Assembly (NCBI GenBank): GCA_964497635.1
Contig: CAZCDB010000010.1
Coordinates: 1-34,116, forward strand
DNA: 34,116 nt
Direction: 5' to 3'
Source: CAMDWQ01 sp964497635
GTDB lineage: Bacteria; Omnitrophota; Gorgyraeia; 2-02-FULL-51-18
Position 1 is the stretch's first letter. Each line of letters opens with the position of its first letter. The notes under the pieces were generated by a model. The model was not told the DNA's origin. It saw nothing but the letters and a program-made list of their open reading frames with translations, and made no database searches. The translations under genes and the position numbers were made by a program. Below are positions 25,056 through 33,452 of this stretch, piece after piece.

Positions 25056-26119
25056 TGAAGCGGATAAAGTATGGACGACTTTATTGGCTTCCAATGGAAG
25101 CAGCAGACATCGATCAGTTTTTCTTCGTAAGACTTTTTCGTAAACTGAATATCAACTATATACCCCTAACCTTGTGCCGATACAACGAGCTCTATCTGCG
25201 TGAGGACCGATCTAAATACAGCCGTCTCTTGATTAACGCTTGCCGAAAATTGGGGATTGTGACACATGTGGTGCAGGAAGGCCCGGTTTATCAGCCTTAT
25301 CAGGCCCAATGGTCTCATTTGCCGCTCTATGCAGACGTTTTTTTATGCCCCGAAGAAGATTATGAAATGTGGATCAGAGAAGGGATGCCTAAGGATAGAA
25401 TCAAAACATATGATCCTCAGAAGAAAAAAGAAAACTATCGGGAGATTTTTTTTCTAGAGCCTCTGGTTACTTGGGCGGAGTGTCCCAATGTTTACGGAGT
25501 TCTGCGGAATGTTCAAATCCTTAAGACGGTTTATCAGATGTTGGATAAAGATGTTGTGTTTCATCTGGATTTGCGTAACCGGCATTTAATAGCACCATTT
25601 TTTCCCTCAAATCGCCTGGTAAGCGGCGACAAAGAGGCGCTTATCAAGCAGTATCAAAAAATTTATTGTTTTTCGAGTAGCACTATTGCTGGAGAGTGCA
25701 AGCAAGCTGGGAAGCTTTGCCAATGGGTCGATCAGGACTCTGCGCTTCCCACAGTCGAAGCCTGTACCCGCCAGAAAGATAAAAACAGCTCTTTTGTTGG
25801 GAAGCCCGACGGCGTTGCTTTCACGGGGGCATTTGTTGAATGGAATGATCTTGGATTTACTTGGCGAAAGAATTTTCATAATGCGCGCATTTTTAAAGGA
25901 ATTGCCGAGGTGATCAACGAGAATGTATGGATTAAGCCTCATCATTCTCACGCCCAAATCATGCTCCCTTTTTTACCGCCGGAGCGAGTTGTGTGGGAGA
26001 AGGCGGAGGATCTTATTTTAAAATATGACAAGATTTACTGTTGTTGGGATAGCTCGGTGAGAAGGGACTGTGAGATGCTAGGGAAAACACCCAATTTAAT
26101 CGGCGGCGGGGACATTTGA
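25055..26119 (+). CDS. Unrecognised 354-residue protein with internal duplication, possibly GT-B-like
   Basis: I do not recognise a named family. It is soluble, with no signal peptide or membrane span. The C-terminal part holds two related segments of about 55 residues: residues 168-224 and 291-349 both contain a P-F-x-P-x-x-R run followed by L-I-x-x-Y-x-KIYC, a Ser-Ser, a Cys and GK. The second copy begins VWIKPHHSH, reminiscent of the C-terminal lobe of CDP-glycerol or GT-B polysaccharide transferases, and HVVQEGPVYQ near residue 71 could be a substrate loop. TAATG overlap with the aminotransferase and a five-base distance to the flippase place it in glycan assembly. A glycosyl or glycerophosphate transferase is a guess. 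Confidence 0.7.
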   Translation: MKRIKYGRLYWLPMEAADIDQFFFVRLFRKLNINYIPLTLCRYNELYLREDRSKYSRLLINACRKLGIVTHVVQEGPVYQPYQAQWSHLPLYADVFLCPEEDYEMWIREGMPKDRIKTYDPQKKKENYREIFFLEPLVTWAECPNVYGVLRNVQILKTVYQMLDKDVVFHLDLRNRHLIAPFFPSNRLVSGDKEALIKQYQKIYCFSSSTIAGECKQAGKLCQWVDQDSALPTVEACTRQKDKNSSFVGKPDGVAFTGAFVEWNDLGFTWRKNFHNARIFKGIAEVINENVWIKPHHSHAQIMLPFLPPERVVWEKAEDLILKYDKIYCCWDSSVRRDCEMLGKTPNLIGGGDI

Positions 26120-26123
26120 TATT

Positions 26124-27602
26124 ATGAGCCGAGCTCGGATAGTCCTTCAGGACATCCGCTTTTATTCAACCGCTATTTTTCTGACGCAAATTGTGACGGT
26201 TGTGGCCTCGATTCTCACGCGCCGCTTCCTTGGCCCCATGCAAATGGGTGTCTGGGTTTTTTTGCAGGTTCTCTTAAACTATGCCGAGTATCTTGCGCTG
26301 GGTACCACGGTCGCGGCCGGTTATGAAATCCCTCTTTACAATGGCCGTGGCGACACGAAAAAATCAAAGCGCGTTGCCAACGCAGCTTTTTCTTTTGGCC
26401 TCGTCACGTCTCTTTTGGCTGCGGCCGCAGCGGCTGTGTACGCGCTGTCGCAATATGGGCACATTCGTGAAGAGCTTTTTTATGGACTTCTCATTGGGGG
26501 TTGTTTTGTGGTGCTGCAGCGCTTTAACGGCTTGCTGATTACCATTGTGCGCGCGGAAAAGCAATTTGTACTCGCTGGCAAGCAGATGCTCTATTCTTCC
26601 ATCGTTAACGCCTTGCTGATCGCGTTTTTTTCTTATCGGTTCAAGATTTATGGCTTTCTTGCGGCAATGGCACTGAGTTTACTCTTCAACATTATCTACC
26701 TCTCCGCTAATTCAAAAATTCGTTTTCGCTTTTGTTTTGACCGCACTCAAGTTATAGATCTGGTGCGTTACGGTTTCCCGCTGATGTTGATAGGCCTCAT
26801 GACAGCCGCGTATGAAACTATGGACCGGCTTTTTATCACGCGTTTTCTGGGGCTTGAAACTCTGGGTTTTTACAGCATTGCTCTCATGACTATCAACTAT
26901 CTCAATGGCGTACCTAATTCAGTCGGCATTGTCACCGTTTCCCACCTACAGGAAGCGTACGGACAGGCACAGGACAAGGCGCCGCTACGAGCCTATCTTA
27001 AAAAAGTGGATGCGGGTTATGGGATCTTGATGACGGTATTGATTGGGGGTGCGTGGTTTATCATGCCATGGCTTGTGAAGCTTGTGCTACCTGCATTTGT
27101 GGACGGTATTCCTGCGATGCGCTTTCTGGCACTCTCAGCCTATTTTAGCGCCCTGTCTCAAGGTTACCTGCAAATCGTTTACGTATTGCGCGAACACCGC
27201 GCGCTTCTCTGGATTGTTCCTTGCGCCTGTGCTGTTGCCGCTCTCGCCAACGGCTTGGCTGTATGGGGGAATTTTGGGCTCACGGGTGTGGCCATTGCTG
27301 TTGCATTTTCCTCCTATTTTTATTTTTCCATTCTTTTCTTTTTTGCATCCAAACACGTGGAGCCTCTTGGGGTCTCTTTGCGTCGCTATGCGGGGATCAT
27401 TGGACTTTTTGTGGGGATGCTTGGACTGATTTTAGCCATTGACCGATGGGTAGTATATTTTGGCCCAATGACTGGGCCATGGATACAATCAACGCTGTTT
27501 CTAGGGCTTTTGACCCCGCTACTTTGGAGGTTTGAGCATGAATTTGGACTTAAGGAGCGTCTAGTGACCAAATTTTTTAAAGCAGGGGAGCATAAGAGTT
27601 GA
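26124..27602 (+). CDS. Wzx-type polysaccharide flippase (oligosaccharide flippase family)
   Basis: A 492-residue membrane protein of the MATE/MOP (Polysacc_synt) superfamily with about 12-14 hydrophobic helices. The N-terminus (LQDIRFYSTAIFLTQI, then RRFLGPMQMGVWVFLQVLL) and the middle segment METMDRLFITRFLG-like (near residue 231, ETMDRLFITRFLGLE) are characteristic. It would move the undecaprenyl-linked repeat unit from the cytoplasmic to the periplasmic face. No Wzy polymerase can be assigned with confidence in the window. It is followed in a TTGA overlap by the compositionally distinct GT2 gene. Confidence 0.87.
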   Translation: MSRARIVLQDIRFYSTAIFLTQIVTVVASILTRRFLGPMQMGVWVFLQVLLNYAEYLALGTTVAAGYEIPLYNGRGDTKKSKRVANAAFSFGLVTSLLAAAAAAVYALSQYGHIREELFYGLLIGGCFVVLQRFNGLLITIVRAEKQFVLAGKQMLYSSIVNALLIAFFSYRFKIYGFLAAMALSLLFNIIYLSANSKIRFRFCFDRTQVIDLVRYGFPLMLIGLMTAAYETMDRLFITRFLGLETLGFYSIALMTINYLNGVPNSVGIVTVSHLQEAYGQAQDKAPLRAYLKKVDAGYGILMTVLIGGAWFIMPWLVKLVLPAFVDGIPAMRFLALSAYFSALSQGYLQIVYVLREHRALLWIVPCACAVAALANGLAVWGNFGLTGVAIAVAFSSYFYFSILFFFASKHVEPLGVSLRRYAGIIGLFVGMLGLILAIDRWVVYFGPMTGPWIQSTLFLGLLTPLLWRFEHEFGLKERLVTKFFKAGEHKS

Positions 27603-28567
27603 AGAATCCGGCAAAACTGATAAAATGCGATGATAAGTCGTTGGTGTCCATTGTGTTACCAACTTATAATGGCGAGAGATTCATCGCCGAACAGCTACGG
27701 AGTTTGCAGGAGCAGACGTACCGGAACCTCGAGATTATTGTCATTGACGACGTTTCGAAGGACCGCACGGTCGAGATTGTGCGCGGATTGGCTGAGAAAG
27801 ACCCGCGTATCTGTCTTAATGTCAATTTGCATAACCTCGGCCTTTTTGCCAATTATTTGAAGGGCGCTGCGATGGCGCGCGGCGAATTCGTCTGCGTCTG
27901 CGACCAGGACGACTGGTGGCGCGCCGACCGTGTGGAGATATTGAAGGGTCTGCTCGAGAGGGATTCGGCCAACATGTTTGCGTACTCCGACATCGAGGTG
28001 ACGGATGAGAAGCTAAAGCCGATTGGTTCGTCGAGGGGCCTCAACGAGACGCGTCTGCGTGGTGGTGACTTGAAAGAGTTTAGCCTTTTCAAGAACGTCA
28101 CGACGCACAATATGATCCGCAAGATGGTGAATGACGAGCTTGTGAAGGCTTCAGCCTCGGCGCCATTCGCGCACGATCATCTGATGCTCGTGCTCGCGGC
28201 CGGGATGGGAAAGATCGTCCGCTCGCCGGAGAAGCTTTTGAAGTACCGCCAACACTCAGGCAATGCGATCGGCGCTTTTTATCCCTCGGTGCTGACTCGT
28301 GAGCGGACAGTACGCGAGCTGAATGAAAAGTCTGCGTACGTAAAGCGCATGTTTCCAGGTTTGAAGCTGGACCTGCAGAGACTGGGAGCGTTTTGCGATG
28401 CGCTCGAAGCGGGCGGGACTTACCGCCGGACCGATTTCATCGAATATTTTTTGTATTTACGTAATGACACATTAAAAGACCGGATCCTCGCGCTCGTCGA
28501 TTGCCTGTTTCCGCGTTTTTACACGTGGCTTTCGTCCAAAAAATCAACCAAAGGAGCGAATTTATGA
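27599..28567 (+). CDS. Family 2 glycosyltransferase (rhamnosyltransferase-like)
   Basis: A 322-residue GT-A transferase: VSIVLPTYNGERFI (16-29) for nucleotide binding, IIVIDDVSKDRT (47-58), and the DQDD metal motif at 102-105 followed by WW, as in rhamnosyltransferase-like GT2 enzymes of O-antigen loci. It starts at TTG in a TTGA overlap with the flippase stop. From here to 30319 base use changes: more G and C at third positions, AAG over AAA, and many CGC and GAC codons, unlike the A/T-ending codons and A-runs of the flanking genes. This suggests a different origin for the block. Confidence 0.86.
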   Translation: MKNPAKLIKCDDKSLVSIVLPTYNGERFIAEQLRSLQEQTYRNLEIIVIDDVSKDRTVEIVRGLAEKDPRICLNVNLHNLGLFANYLKGAAMARGEFVCVCDQDDWWRADRVEILKGLLERDSANMFAYSDIEVTDEKLKPIGSSRGLNETRLRGGDLKEFSLFKNVTTHNMIRKMVNDELVKASASAPFAHDHLMLVLAAGMGKIVRSPEKLLKYRQHSGNAIGAFYPSVLTRERTVRELNEKSAYVKRMFPGLKLDLQRLGAFCDALEAGGTYRRTDFIEYFLYLRNDTLKDRILALVDCLFPRFYTWLSSKKSTKGANL

Positions 28568-29718
28568 CGGACGTGAAAAAAAAGAAAAATTTGAAACTTC
28601 TTTCCGGCGGTGGCAAAGACATACCGCTTTTCAAGGTGCATATGCCGAGGACCGTGCAGAAACCGCTTCTCGACACGCTTTTCAGCGGCTATATCGGCGA
28701 AGGTCCGAAGGCCGCTGAATTTGAGAAGAAGCTCGGCCCCTGGCTCGGTAGTCCCAACGCGCTCTCGCTGTGCAATGGCACCGCCGCGTTGCAGTTGGCG
28801 CTACGTCTGGCTAATGTCGGTCCCGGTGACGAAGTGATCTCGACCCCGATGACTTGCTCCGCGACCAACGAACCCATTGTCACGATGGGCGCTAAGATTG
28901 TCTGGGCTGACATCGATCCCTGGACCGCCAACATCGACCCGAAGGATGTTGCGAAGAAGATCACGCCAAAGACGAAGGCGATCATGTGCGTGCATTGGGG
29001 AGGGTATCCATGCGAGCTCGATGAGTTGAACCGCATCGCCGTTGACAACGGCGTGAAGCTCATTGAAGACGGCTGTCACGCGCTCGGCTCGACTTATCAC
29101 AAGAAACCCGTTGGCTCCCATTCTGATTTCGCTGCGTTTTCATTCCAGGCGATCAAGATCATCACGACCGTTGATGGGGGTGTGCTCTCGTGTAAGTCCA
29201 AATCGGACTACGACCGTGGTAAGCTTCTCCGATGGTACGGTATTGATCGCTATGCGCCGCGCACCGACCTCCGCTGTGAGGCTGATATCCTTGAGCATGG
29301 CTACAAGTTCCACATGAACGACGTTACGGCTACGATTGGTATCGAGCAGCTAAAGTATCTTGGCCACAACGTACGTCGCAATCAGGCCAACGCGGTCCGC
29401 TACGACGTGGCGTTCAAGAACCTAAAGAGTGTCACGCCGCTACGCTACAAGAAAGACCGCACGAGCGCCTACTGGCTCTACACGATTCGCGTGAAGGACC
29501 GGCTCCGCTTCATGGATTTTATGAAGGCGAAGGGGGTCACGGTGTCGCAGGTACACGTGCGAAACGATAAGTACACGATGTTCCGTGACTTCAAGGTGGT
29601 CCTGCCCAACACGGATGTGTTTACTCACGAGCAGGTGTCGATCCCGGTCGGTTGGTGGCTTACACCTAGAGACGTGAAGCACATCATCCGTTCGGTCGAG
29701 GAGTTTGACCGTGGATAA
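28564..29718 (+). CDS. DegT/DnrJ/EryC1/StrS-family aminotransferase (perosamine synthase-like)
   Basis: A 384-residue PLP enzyme. CNGTAALQLAL (70-80), GDEVISTPMT, VHWGGYPCELDEL (143-155), IEDGCHALGS, and lysine K198 in SFQAIKIITTVDGG are the family signatures. VHWGGYPC resembles perosamine-synthase/RfbE and related 4-aminotransferases. AAGGAG precedes ATG 28564, which overlaps the GT2 stop as ATGA. Third aminotransferase of the window, and in the higher-GC block. It would make an aminodeoxysugar used by the GT2 before it, with the next methyltransferase perhaps modifying it. Confidence 0.87.
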   Translation: MTDVKKKKNLKLLSGGGKDIPLFKVHMPRTVQKPLLDTLFSGYIGEGPKAAEFEKKLGPWLGSPNALSLCNGTAALQLALRLANVGPGDEVISTPMTCSATNEPIVTMGAKIVWADIDPWTANIDPKDVAKKITPKTKAIMCVHWGGYPCELDELNRIAVDNGVKLIEDGCHALGSTYHKKPVGSHSDFAAFSFQAIKIITTVDGGVLSCKSKSDYDRGKLLRWYGIDRYAPRTDLRCEADILEHGYKFHMNDVTATIGIEQLKYLGHNVRRNQANAVRYDVAFKNLKSVTPLRYKKDRTSAYWLYTIRVKDRLRFMDFMKAKGVTVSQVHVRNDKYTMFRDFKVVLPNTDVFTHEQVSIPVGWWLTPRDVKHIIRSVEEFDRG

Positions 29719-30319
29719 GACGGCCGATGTGAAGCTTCAGGACAAGATGTATAGCTCCTACGCACAAAACCACTACGGCGTGATTTTCGAAGAGCTTGTG
29801 AAGAAAAACGACGTGAAAAAAATCGTTGAGATTGGGGTTCTTTACGGCTACAGCACCGTCCACCTCGCCAAAGGCCTTGCTGACCACAAGGGCGGCCATC
29901 TCGACGCGTACGACTTATGGGACGACTACCCGTATCGCCATACGACGATGGCCGGAACGCAACGCATCATCGAAGAAAACGGGCTACAGGATTTCATTAC
30001 GCTCAACAAGGGCAATGCATTCGAAGTCCACGCGAAACACGCTGATGGATCTATTTGCCTCATGCATATTGACATTTCAAACACGGGCGATACGATTCAA
30101 AAAATCATGGCCGCATGGGACTCAAAAGTGCGTGCGAATGGCGTCATCATCTTCGAGGGTGGCTCGGTCGAGCGTGACAAGATCGAGTGGATGGTGAAAT
30201 ACAATATGCCTTCTATCCGCAAGGAGCTCTCGACGAACCCAGTCATCAACGAGTTTTATTCGGTGAAAATCTACGACGCGTTTCCGTCGATCACCGTTCT
30301 CACGAAGAACAAAAAATAA
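29711..30319 (+). CDS. Class I SAM-dependent methyltransferase
   Basis: A 202-residue protein with motif I VEIGVLYGYST (39-49), an acidic residue after the second strand (DAYDLWDD, 66-73), and MHIDISNTGDT (about 115-125) as the motif after strand 4, matching the Methyltransf_24 or CmcI-like type. The GTG start at 29711 is chosen because GAGGAG (29698-29703) is seven bases upstream; the TTG at 29705 would be only one base from it. It overlaps the aminotransferase by eight bases. It shares the base composition of the two genes before it. Acceptor unknown, likely a sugar hydroxyl or amine. Confidence 0.8.
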   Translation: MDKTADVKLQDKMYSSYAQNHYGVIFEELVKKNDVKKIVEIGVLYGYSTVHLAKGLADHKGGHLDAYDLWDDYPYRHTTMAGTQRIIEENGLQDFITLNKGNAFEVHAKHADGSICLMHIDISNTGDTIQKIMAAWDSKVRANGVIIFEGGSVERDKIEWMVKYNMPSIRKELSTNPVINEFYSVKIYDAFPSITVLTKNKK

Positions 30320-30323
30320 AAAA

Positions 30324-30980
30324 ATGAAAGCCATTATTATCCTTGGCATGCACCGCAGCGGCACTTCTTGCATGGCGGGAATCCTTCATCATGCGGGTTT
30401 GTATTTCGGGGATAAGCTTTTACCTGCCTCTAAAAAAAATCCCAAAGGATATTTTGAAAATGAAGATCTCTGGCGGCTGCACCACTCGGTTTTAAGAGCT
30501 GTAGGCCACCCCTGGGATGACCCAAGGCCTATGCCGTCGGGTTGGGAAAAAAGGCCTATCGTTTGGTTTAAAAAAATTATTTTAAAAATGCTAATCAAAA
30601 AGCATTTTTCAAAGCATGCTGTTTTTGGCATCAAAGATCCCACAATCAATCTTTTGCTGCCTATCTACCTGGATGTTTTTAAAGCCATGAATATCAAACC
30701 CTGCTTTATCATCATGAAGCGTCACGAGGAGGCGGTTGCCAAATCGCTTTCAAAAGCCGAAGGGCTTGAAGAGTCCAAAACTCTATCTTTGCGCAAGATG
30801 TACTATGGCTCCCTTGAAAAGGGCATCGGCGAATATAAAAAAATAGAGGTGCAGTACGAGCTTCTGATTGAAAACCCATCTTTTTGGATAGATAAAATTA
30901 ATAAAGAGTTTCAGACCTCTTTTGTTTATTCTGATAACGGTTTTGTTGACCCAAGCCTTAACCATGCACGGGTTTGTTGA
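30324..30980 (+). CDS. Sulfotransferase family protein (PAPS-dependent)
   Basis: A 218-residue P-loop-like sulfotransferase. The 5'-phosphosulfate-binding loop is GMHRSGTSCM (8-17) at the extreme N-terminus. The 3'-phosphate-binding residues are R133 and S141 in MKRHEEAVAKSL, with the standard eight-residue spacing. NPKGYFENEDLWRLH (39-53) is also shared by bacterial carbohydrate sulfotransferases. Such enzymes move sulfate from PAPS to a sugar and leave PAP. It is the first gene after the higher-GC block and returns to A-rich codons. The APS kinase fusion at 11091-12185 would feed it. No strong ribosome site is visible before the ATG. Confidence 0.82.
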   Translation: MKAIIILGMHRSGTSCMAGILHHAGLYFGDKLLPASKKNPKGYFENEDLWRLHHSVLRAVGHPWDDPRPMPSGWEKRPIVWFKKIILKMLIKKHFSKHAVFGIKDPTINLLLPIYLDVFKAMNIKPCFIIMKRHEEAVAKSLSKAEGLEESKTLSLRKMYYGSLEKGIGEYKKIEVQYELLIENPSFWIDKINKEFQTSFVYSDNGFVDPSLNHARVC

Positions 30981-31924
30981 CCCCTTTGAAACCAGAGATT
31001 TTTGTTTTAAATTATAACGGCTCTGCGCTGATGCGCGAGTGCTTGCCTTCTATTCTAACGGCTGCATCCAAAAGTCCTGTTTTATGCCCCGTCACCGTGA
31101 TTGACAATCAAAGCACCGACGATAGTCTTGAAATTTTAAAAAAAGATTTCCCGGGGGTGCGGATTTATATTTCGCCTAAAAATACTGTGCTTTGTGCTTT
31201 CAACGATGCGGTGAAGGAGTCTGAAGCGGACGTGGTGCTCCTTTTAAACAATGATCTCAAGGCAGATCCTGATTTTGTGGCGCCTCTGCTGGAGGTGTTC
31301 AGTCAGCACACGGATGCGTTTATGGCGGCGCCCAAAACTTATACGTTTGATGGCAAGCAGTATGAGGGGAGCTTGGCCCAGCTTTATTTTCGTAAAGGTT
31401 TGCCGGGGTGTCTGACACGTTTTCCGGGGTATGAAAAAAAAGTGGATTTGCCAGGCTACACAACAGAGTCGGGGTTTGGAGCATTTCGTCGAAGCTTTTT
31501 TTTAGAGTTGGGAGGGTATGATCCGCTGTATTTGCCGGGCACCATCGAAGACTTGGATCTTTGCTACCGTGCTTGGAAAGCGGACCATGCTTGCTATTAC
31601 GTGCCCGAGAGCCGGATGAGCCATAAGGGGCAGGCGACGTTTAAAAAAAGTTTTGGCCGGGCCAAGATCCTTGCGATCAATCAGCGCAACCTCTACCTTT
31701 TTGTGTGGAAAAATATTTTTGACCTCAAATTTTTAGCTAATCACTTGCTCTGGTTTTTAATTCGCCCGCTTTGGTTTCTACTTCAGGGGCGTTTTGAATT
31801 TTTATGGGGATTTTTGATGGCGTGGGGGCGTTTGCCCGAAGCAATTAAGCGCCGTGGCGAGCAAAAAAAAATTGTTTACCAGAGAACCGATGCGGAAGTA
31901 TTTAAGCTTCTGGGAGCGCTTTAA
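30977..31924 (+). CDS. Family 2 glycosyltransferase (RfbF/WbbL-like)
   Basis: A transferase of about 315 residues. It has the N-terminal strand IFVLNYNG, TVIDNQSTDDS, and a metal-binding NND motif (LLLNNDLKADPDF), a variant typical of this GT2 subgroup. ESGFGAFRRSFFLELGGYD and GTIEDLDLCYRAWK are the usual acceptor-site and catalytic segments. A hydrophobic patch near residue 265 may anchor it to the membrane. TTG 30977 makes a TTGA overlap with the sulfotransferase stop, the pattern seen elsewhere here; TTG 30974 is equally possible. Substrate unknown. Confidence 0.85.
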   Translation: MTPLKPEIFVLNYNGSALMRECLPSILTAASKSPVLCPVTVIDNQSTDDSLEILKKDFPGVRIYISPKNTVLCAFNDAVKESEADVVLLLNNDLKADPDFVAPLLEVFSQHTDAFMAAPKTYTFDGKQYEGSLAQLYFRKGLPGCLTRFPGYEKKVDLPGYTTESGFGAFRRSFFLELGGYDPLYLPGTIEDLDLCYRAWKADHACYYVPESRMSHKGQATFKKSFGRAKILAINQRNLYLFVWKNIFDLKFLANHLLWFLIRPLWFLLQGRFEFLWGFLMAWGRLPEAIKRRGEQKKIVYQRTDAEVFKLLGAL

Positions 31925-32664
31925 TGGGAATCTCAGCTGTCTTGATTGTCAAAAATGAAGAAAAAAATATTGTACCCTGCTTGGAAGCTTTGCGTTTTAC
32001 GGATGAGATTGTGGTCGTGGATTCGGGGAGCACGGACAAAACCCTGGAATTGGCAAGGCCCCTGGCAACACGAGTGACGTCCAAGGAGTTTATTGATTTT
32101 GCGGATCAGAAAAACTACGCGATTGGCTTGGCCAAGCAGGAATGGGTGCTCTCAATCGATGCGGATGAGCGGGTTTCTGAAGCACTTCGAGATGAAATTT
32201 TACAGGCGATCACAGGGTCTGGCGCCTTTGCTGCCTACGCCATTCCTCGAAAAACAAAATTATTTGGGAGGGGATTTGTTGCTAGCGGACTTCAAAACGA
32301 TGTGCCGGTGAGGCTTTTTCGCTGGGGGAAGGCCTATTTCCATAATCCTGTTCACGAAGTGCTAAAAGTTGAAGGAAAGATCGGCAGACTTCAAAATGCA
32401 CTTGAGCACCAGTCTTTTCAGACCCTCCATGATTATTGGGAAAAACTTCAGCGCTACACGGACTTGGAAATTCAGAATGAGAAGAATGCTCAACCGATTC
32501 GGTTTTATTTGGACTTTTTCATCCGACCTTTTTATCGTTTCTTGAGCTTTTATGTGTTAAAACAGGGTTTTCGGGATGGGGTCGAGGGCTTTATTTACTC
32601 CTTTCTCTCCGGTTATTATGAGTGGGTTCGACGAATGAAGCAATGGGAGCGCTTGAAAACATGA
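31924..32664 (+). CDS. Family 2 glycosyltransferase, WaaE/KdtX-like
   Basis: A 246-residue GT2. It begins ISAVLIVKNEEKNI (3-16), then VVDSGSTDKT (31-40), FADQKNYAI, and the metal motif DADE (79-82). RLFRWGKAYFHNPVHE is the conserved segment of WaaE-like beta-1,4-glucosyltransferases of the LPS core. The C-terminal hydrophobic and aromatic stretch (RPFYRFLSFYV) is also typical. TAATG overlap with the GT2 before it. It probably adds a core or first O-unit sugar; the donor is inferred. Confidence 0.86.
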   Translation: MGISAVLIVKNEEKNIVPCLEALRFTDEIVVVDSGSTDKTLELARPLATRVTSKEFIDFADQKNYAIGLAKQEWVLSIDADERVSEALRDEILQAITGSGAFAAYAIPRKTKLFGRGFVASGLQNDVPVRLFRWGKAYFHNPVHEVLKVEGKIGRLQNALEHQSFQTLHDYWEKLQRYTDLEIQNEKNAQPIRFYLDFFIRPFYRFLSFYVLKQGFRDGVEGFIYSFLSGYYEWVRRMKQWERLKT

Positions 32665-33452
32665 GAACGCAACGAGACGAAAAAATAGACGCTCTGACCC
32701 AGAAAGCGTGGGAGCGCAACTGGGAAGATATTTCCATGGAAGAGATCATGGAAATTTTTAATTATGTGCGCGTCAAAAAGCAAATGGAGATCTTTACCCG
32801 TGTTCTCCCCAAAAATGAAAAAATTCTTGAGGGGGGTTGCGGGCTCTCACCTTACCTGATACGACTGCGTCAGCTGGGGTTTGATGTGGAAGGAATTGAC
32901 TACAATGAGGCGCCACTTAAAAAAGCGCTTTCCTATGATCCGACGTTGCCGCTAAAAGTAGGCGATGTGAATCATATCCCATATCCAGATGAGACCTTTG
33001 GCGGCTATATTTCATTGGGGGTTATTGAACACTTTACGGAAGGACCGCTGCAGGCGATCCGCGACGCTCATCGGGTGTTAAAAAAGCGCGGTGTCTTTGT
33101 GCTCATGGTTCCGCAAAATCACTTGTTCATGCGGCTGACAGCGCCCATTCGCGCGCTCAAGCGAAATAAGACGCTGCGCCGCCTTCTAAAAAAGCCCGAG
33201 GATACTTATTATTGGGAGCAGTATTTTAACCGTAAAGAACTTGTCGCTTTGCTAGAAAAAGAGGGTTTTGCAGTCCGTGAAGAGCATGCGCTGGATCACT
33301 CTCACGCTTTTGTCTCCTTCTCCAATTTTTTTAGAGATAAAAACACTTTTGATGAAGCCAGCCCTCTGGCGCTTAAGCTTGGAGAGTGGTCAGAAAAGAA
33401 CCTGCGTTGGTCCATGGCCTGTCAGCTTCTAATCATTGGGTACAAAAAATGA
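32661..33452 (+). CDS. Class I SAM-dependent methyltransferase (Methyltransf_11-like)
   Basis: A 263-residue methyltransferase. Motif I is ILEGGCGLSPY (55-65), the ribose-binding acid follows in VEGIDYNEAP, and IPYPDETFGGYISLGVIEHF (near residue 110) carries the motif II/III region. I chose ATG 32661, an ATGA overlap with the upstream stop, with GGAG upstream. It is followed by another methyltransferase in a further ATGA overlap, and the two are only distantly similar. It likely methylates a glycan or lipid-linked intermediate. Confidence 0.82.
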   Translation: MRTQRDEKIDALTQKAWERNWEDISMEEIMEIFNYVRVKKQMEIFTRVLPKNEKILEGGCGLSPYLIRLRQLGFDVEGIDYNEAPLKKALSYDPTLPLKVGDVNHIPYPDETFGGYISLGVIEHFTEGPLQAIRDAHRVLKKRGVFVLMVPQNHLFMRLTAPIRALKRNKTLRRLLKKPEDTYYWEQYFNRKELVALLEKEGFAVREEHALDHSHAFVSFSNFFRDKNTFDEASPLALKLGEWSEKNLRWSMACQLLIIGYKK

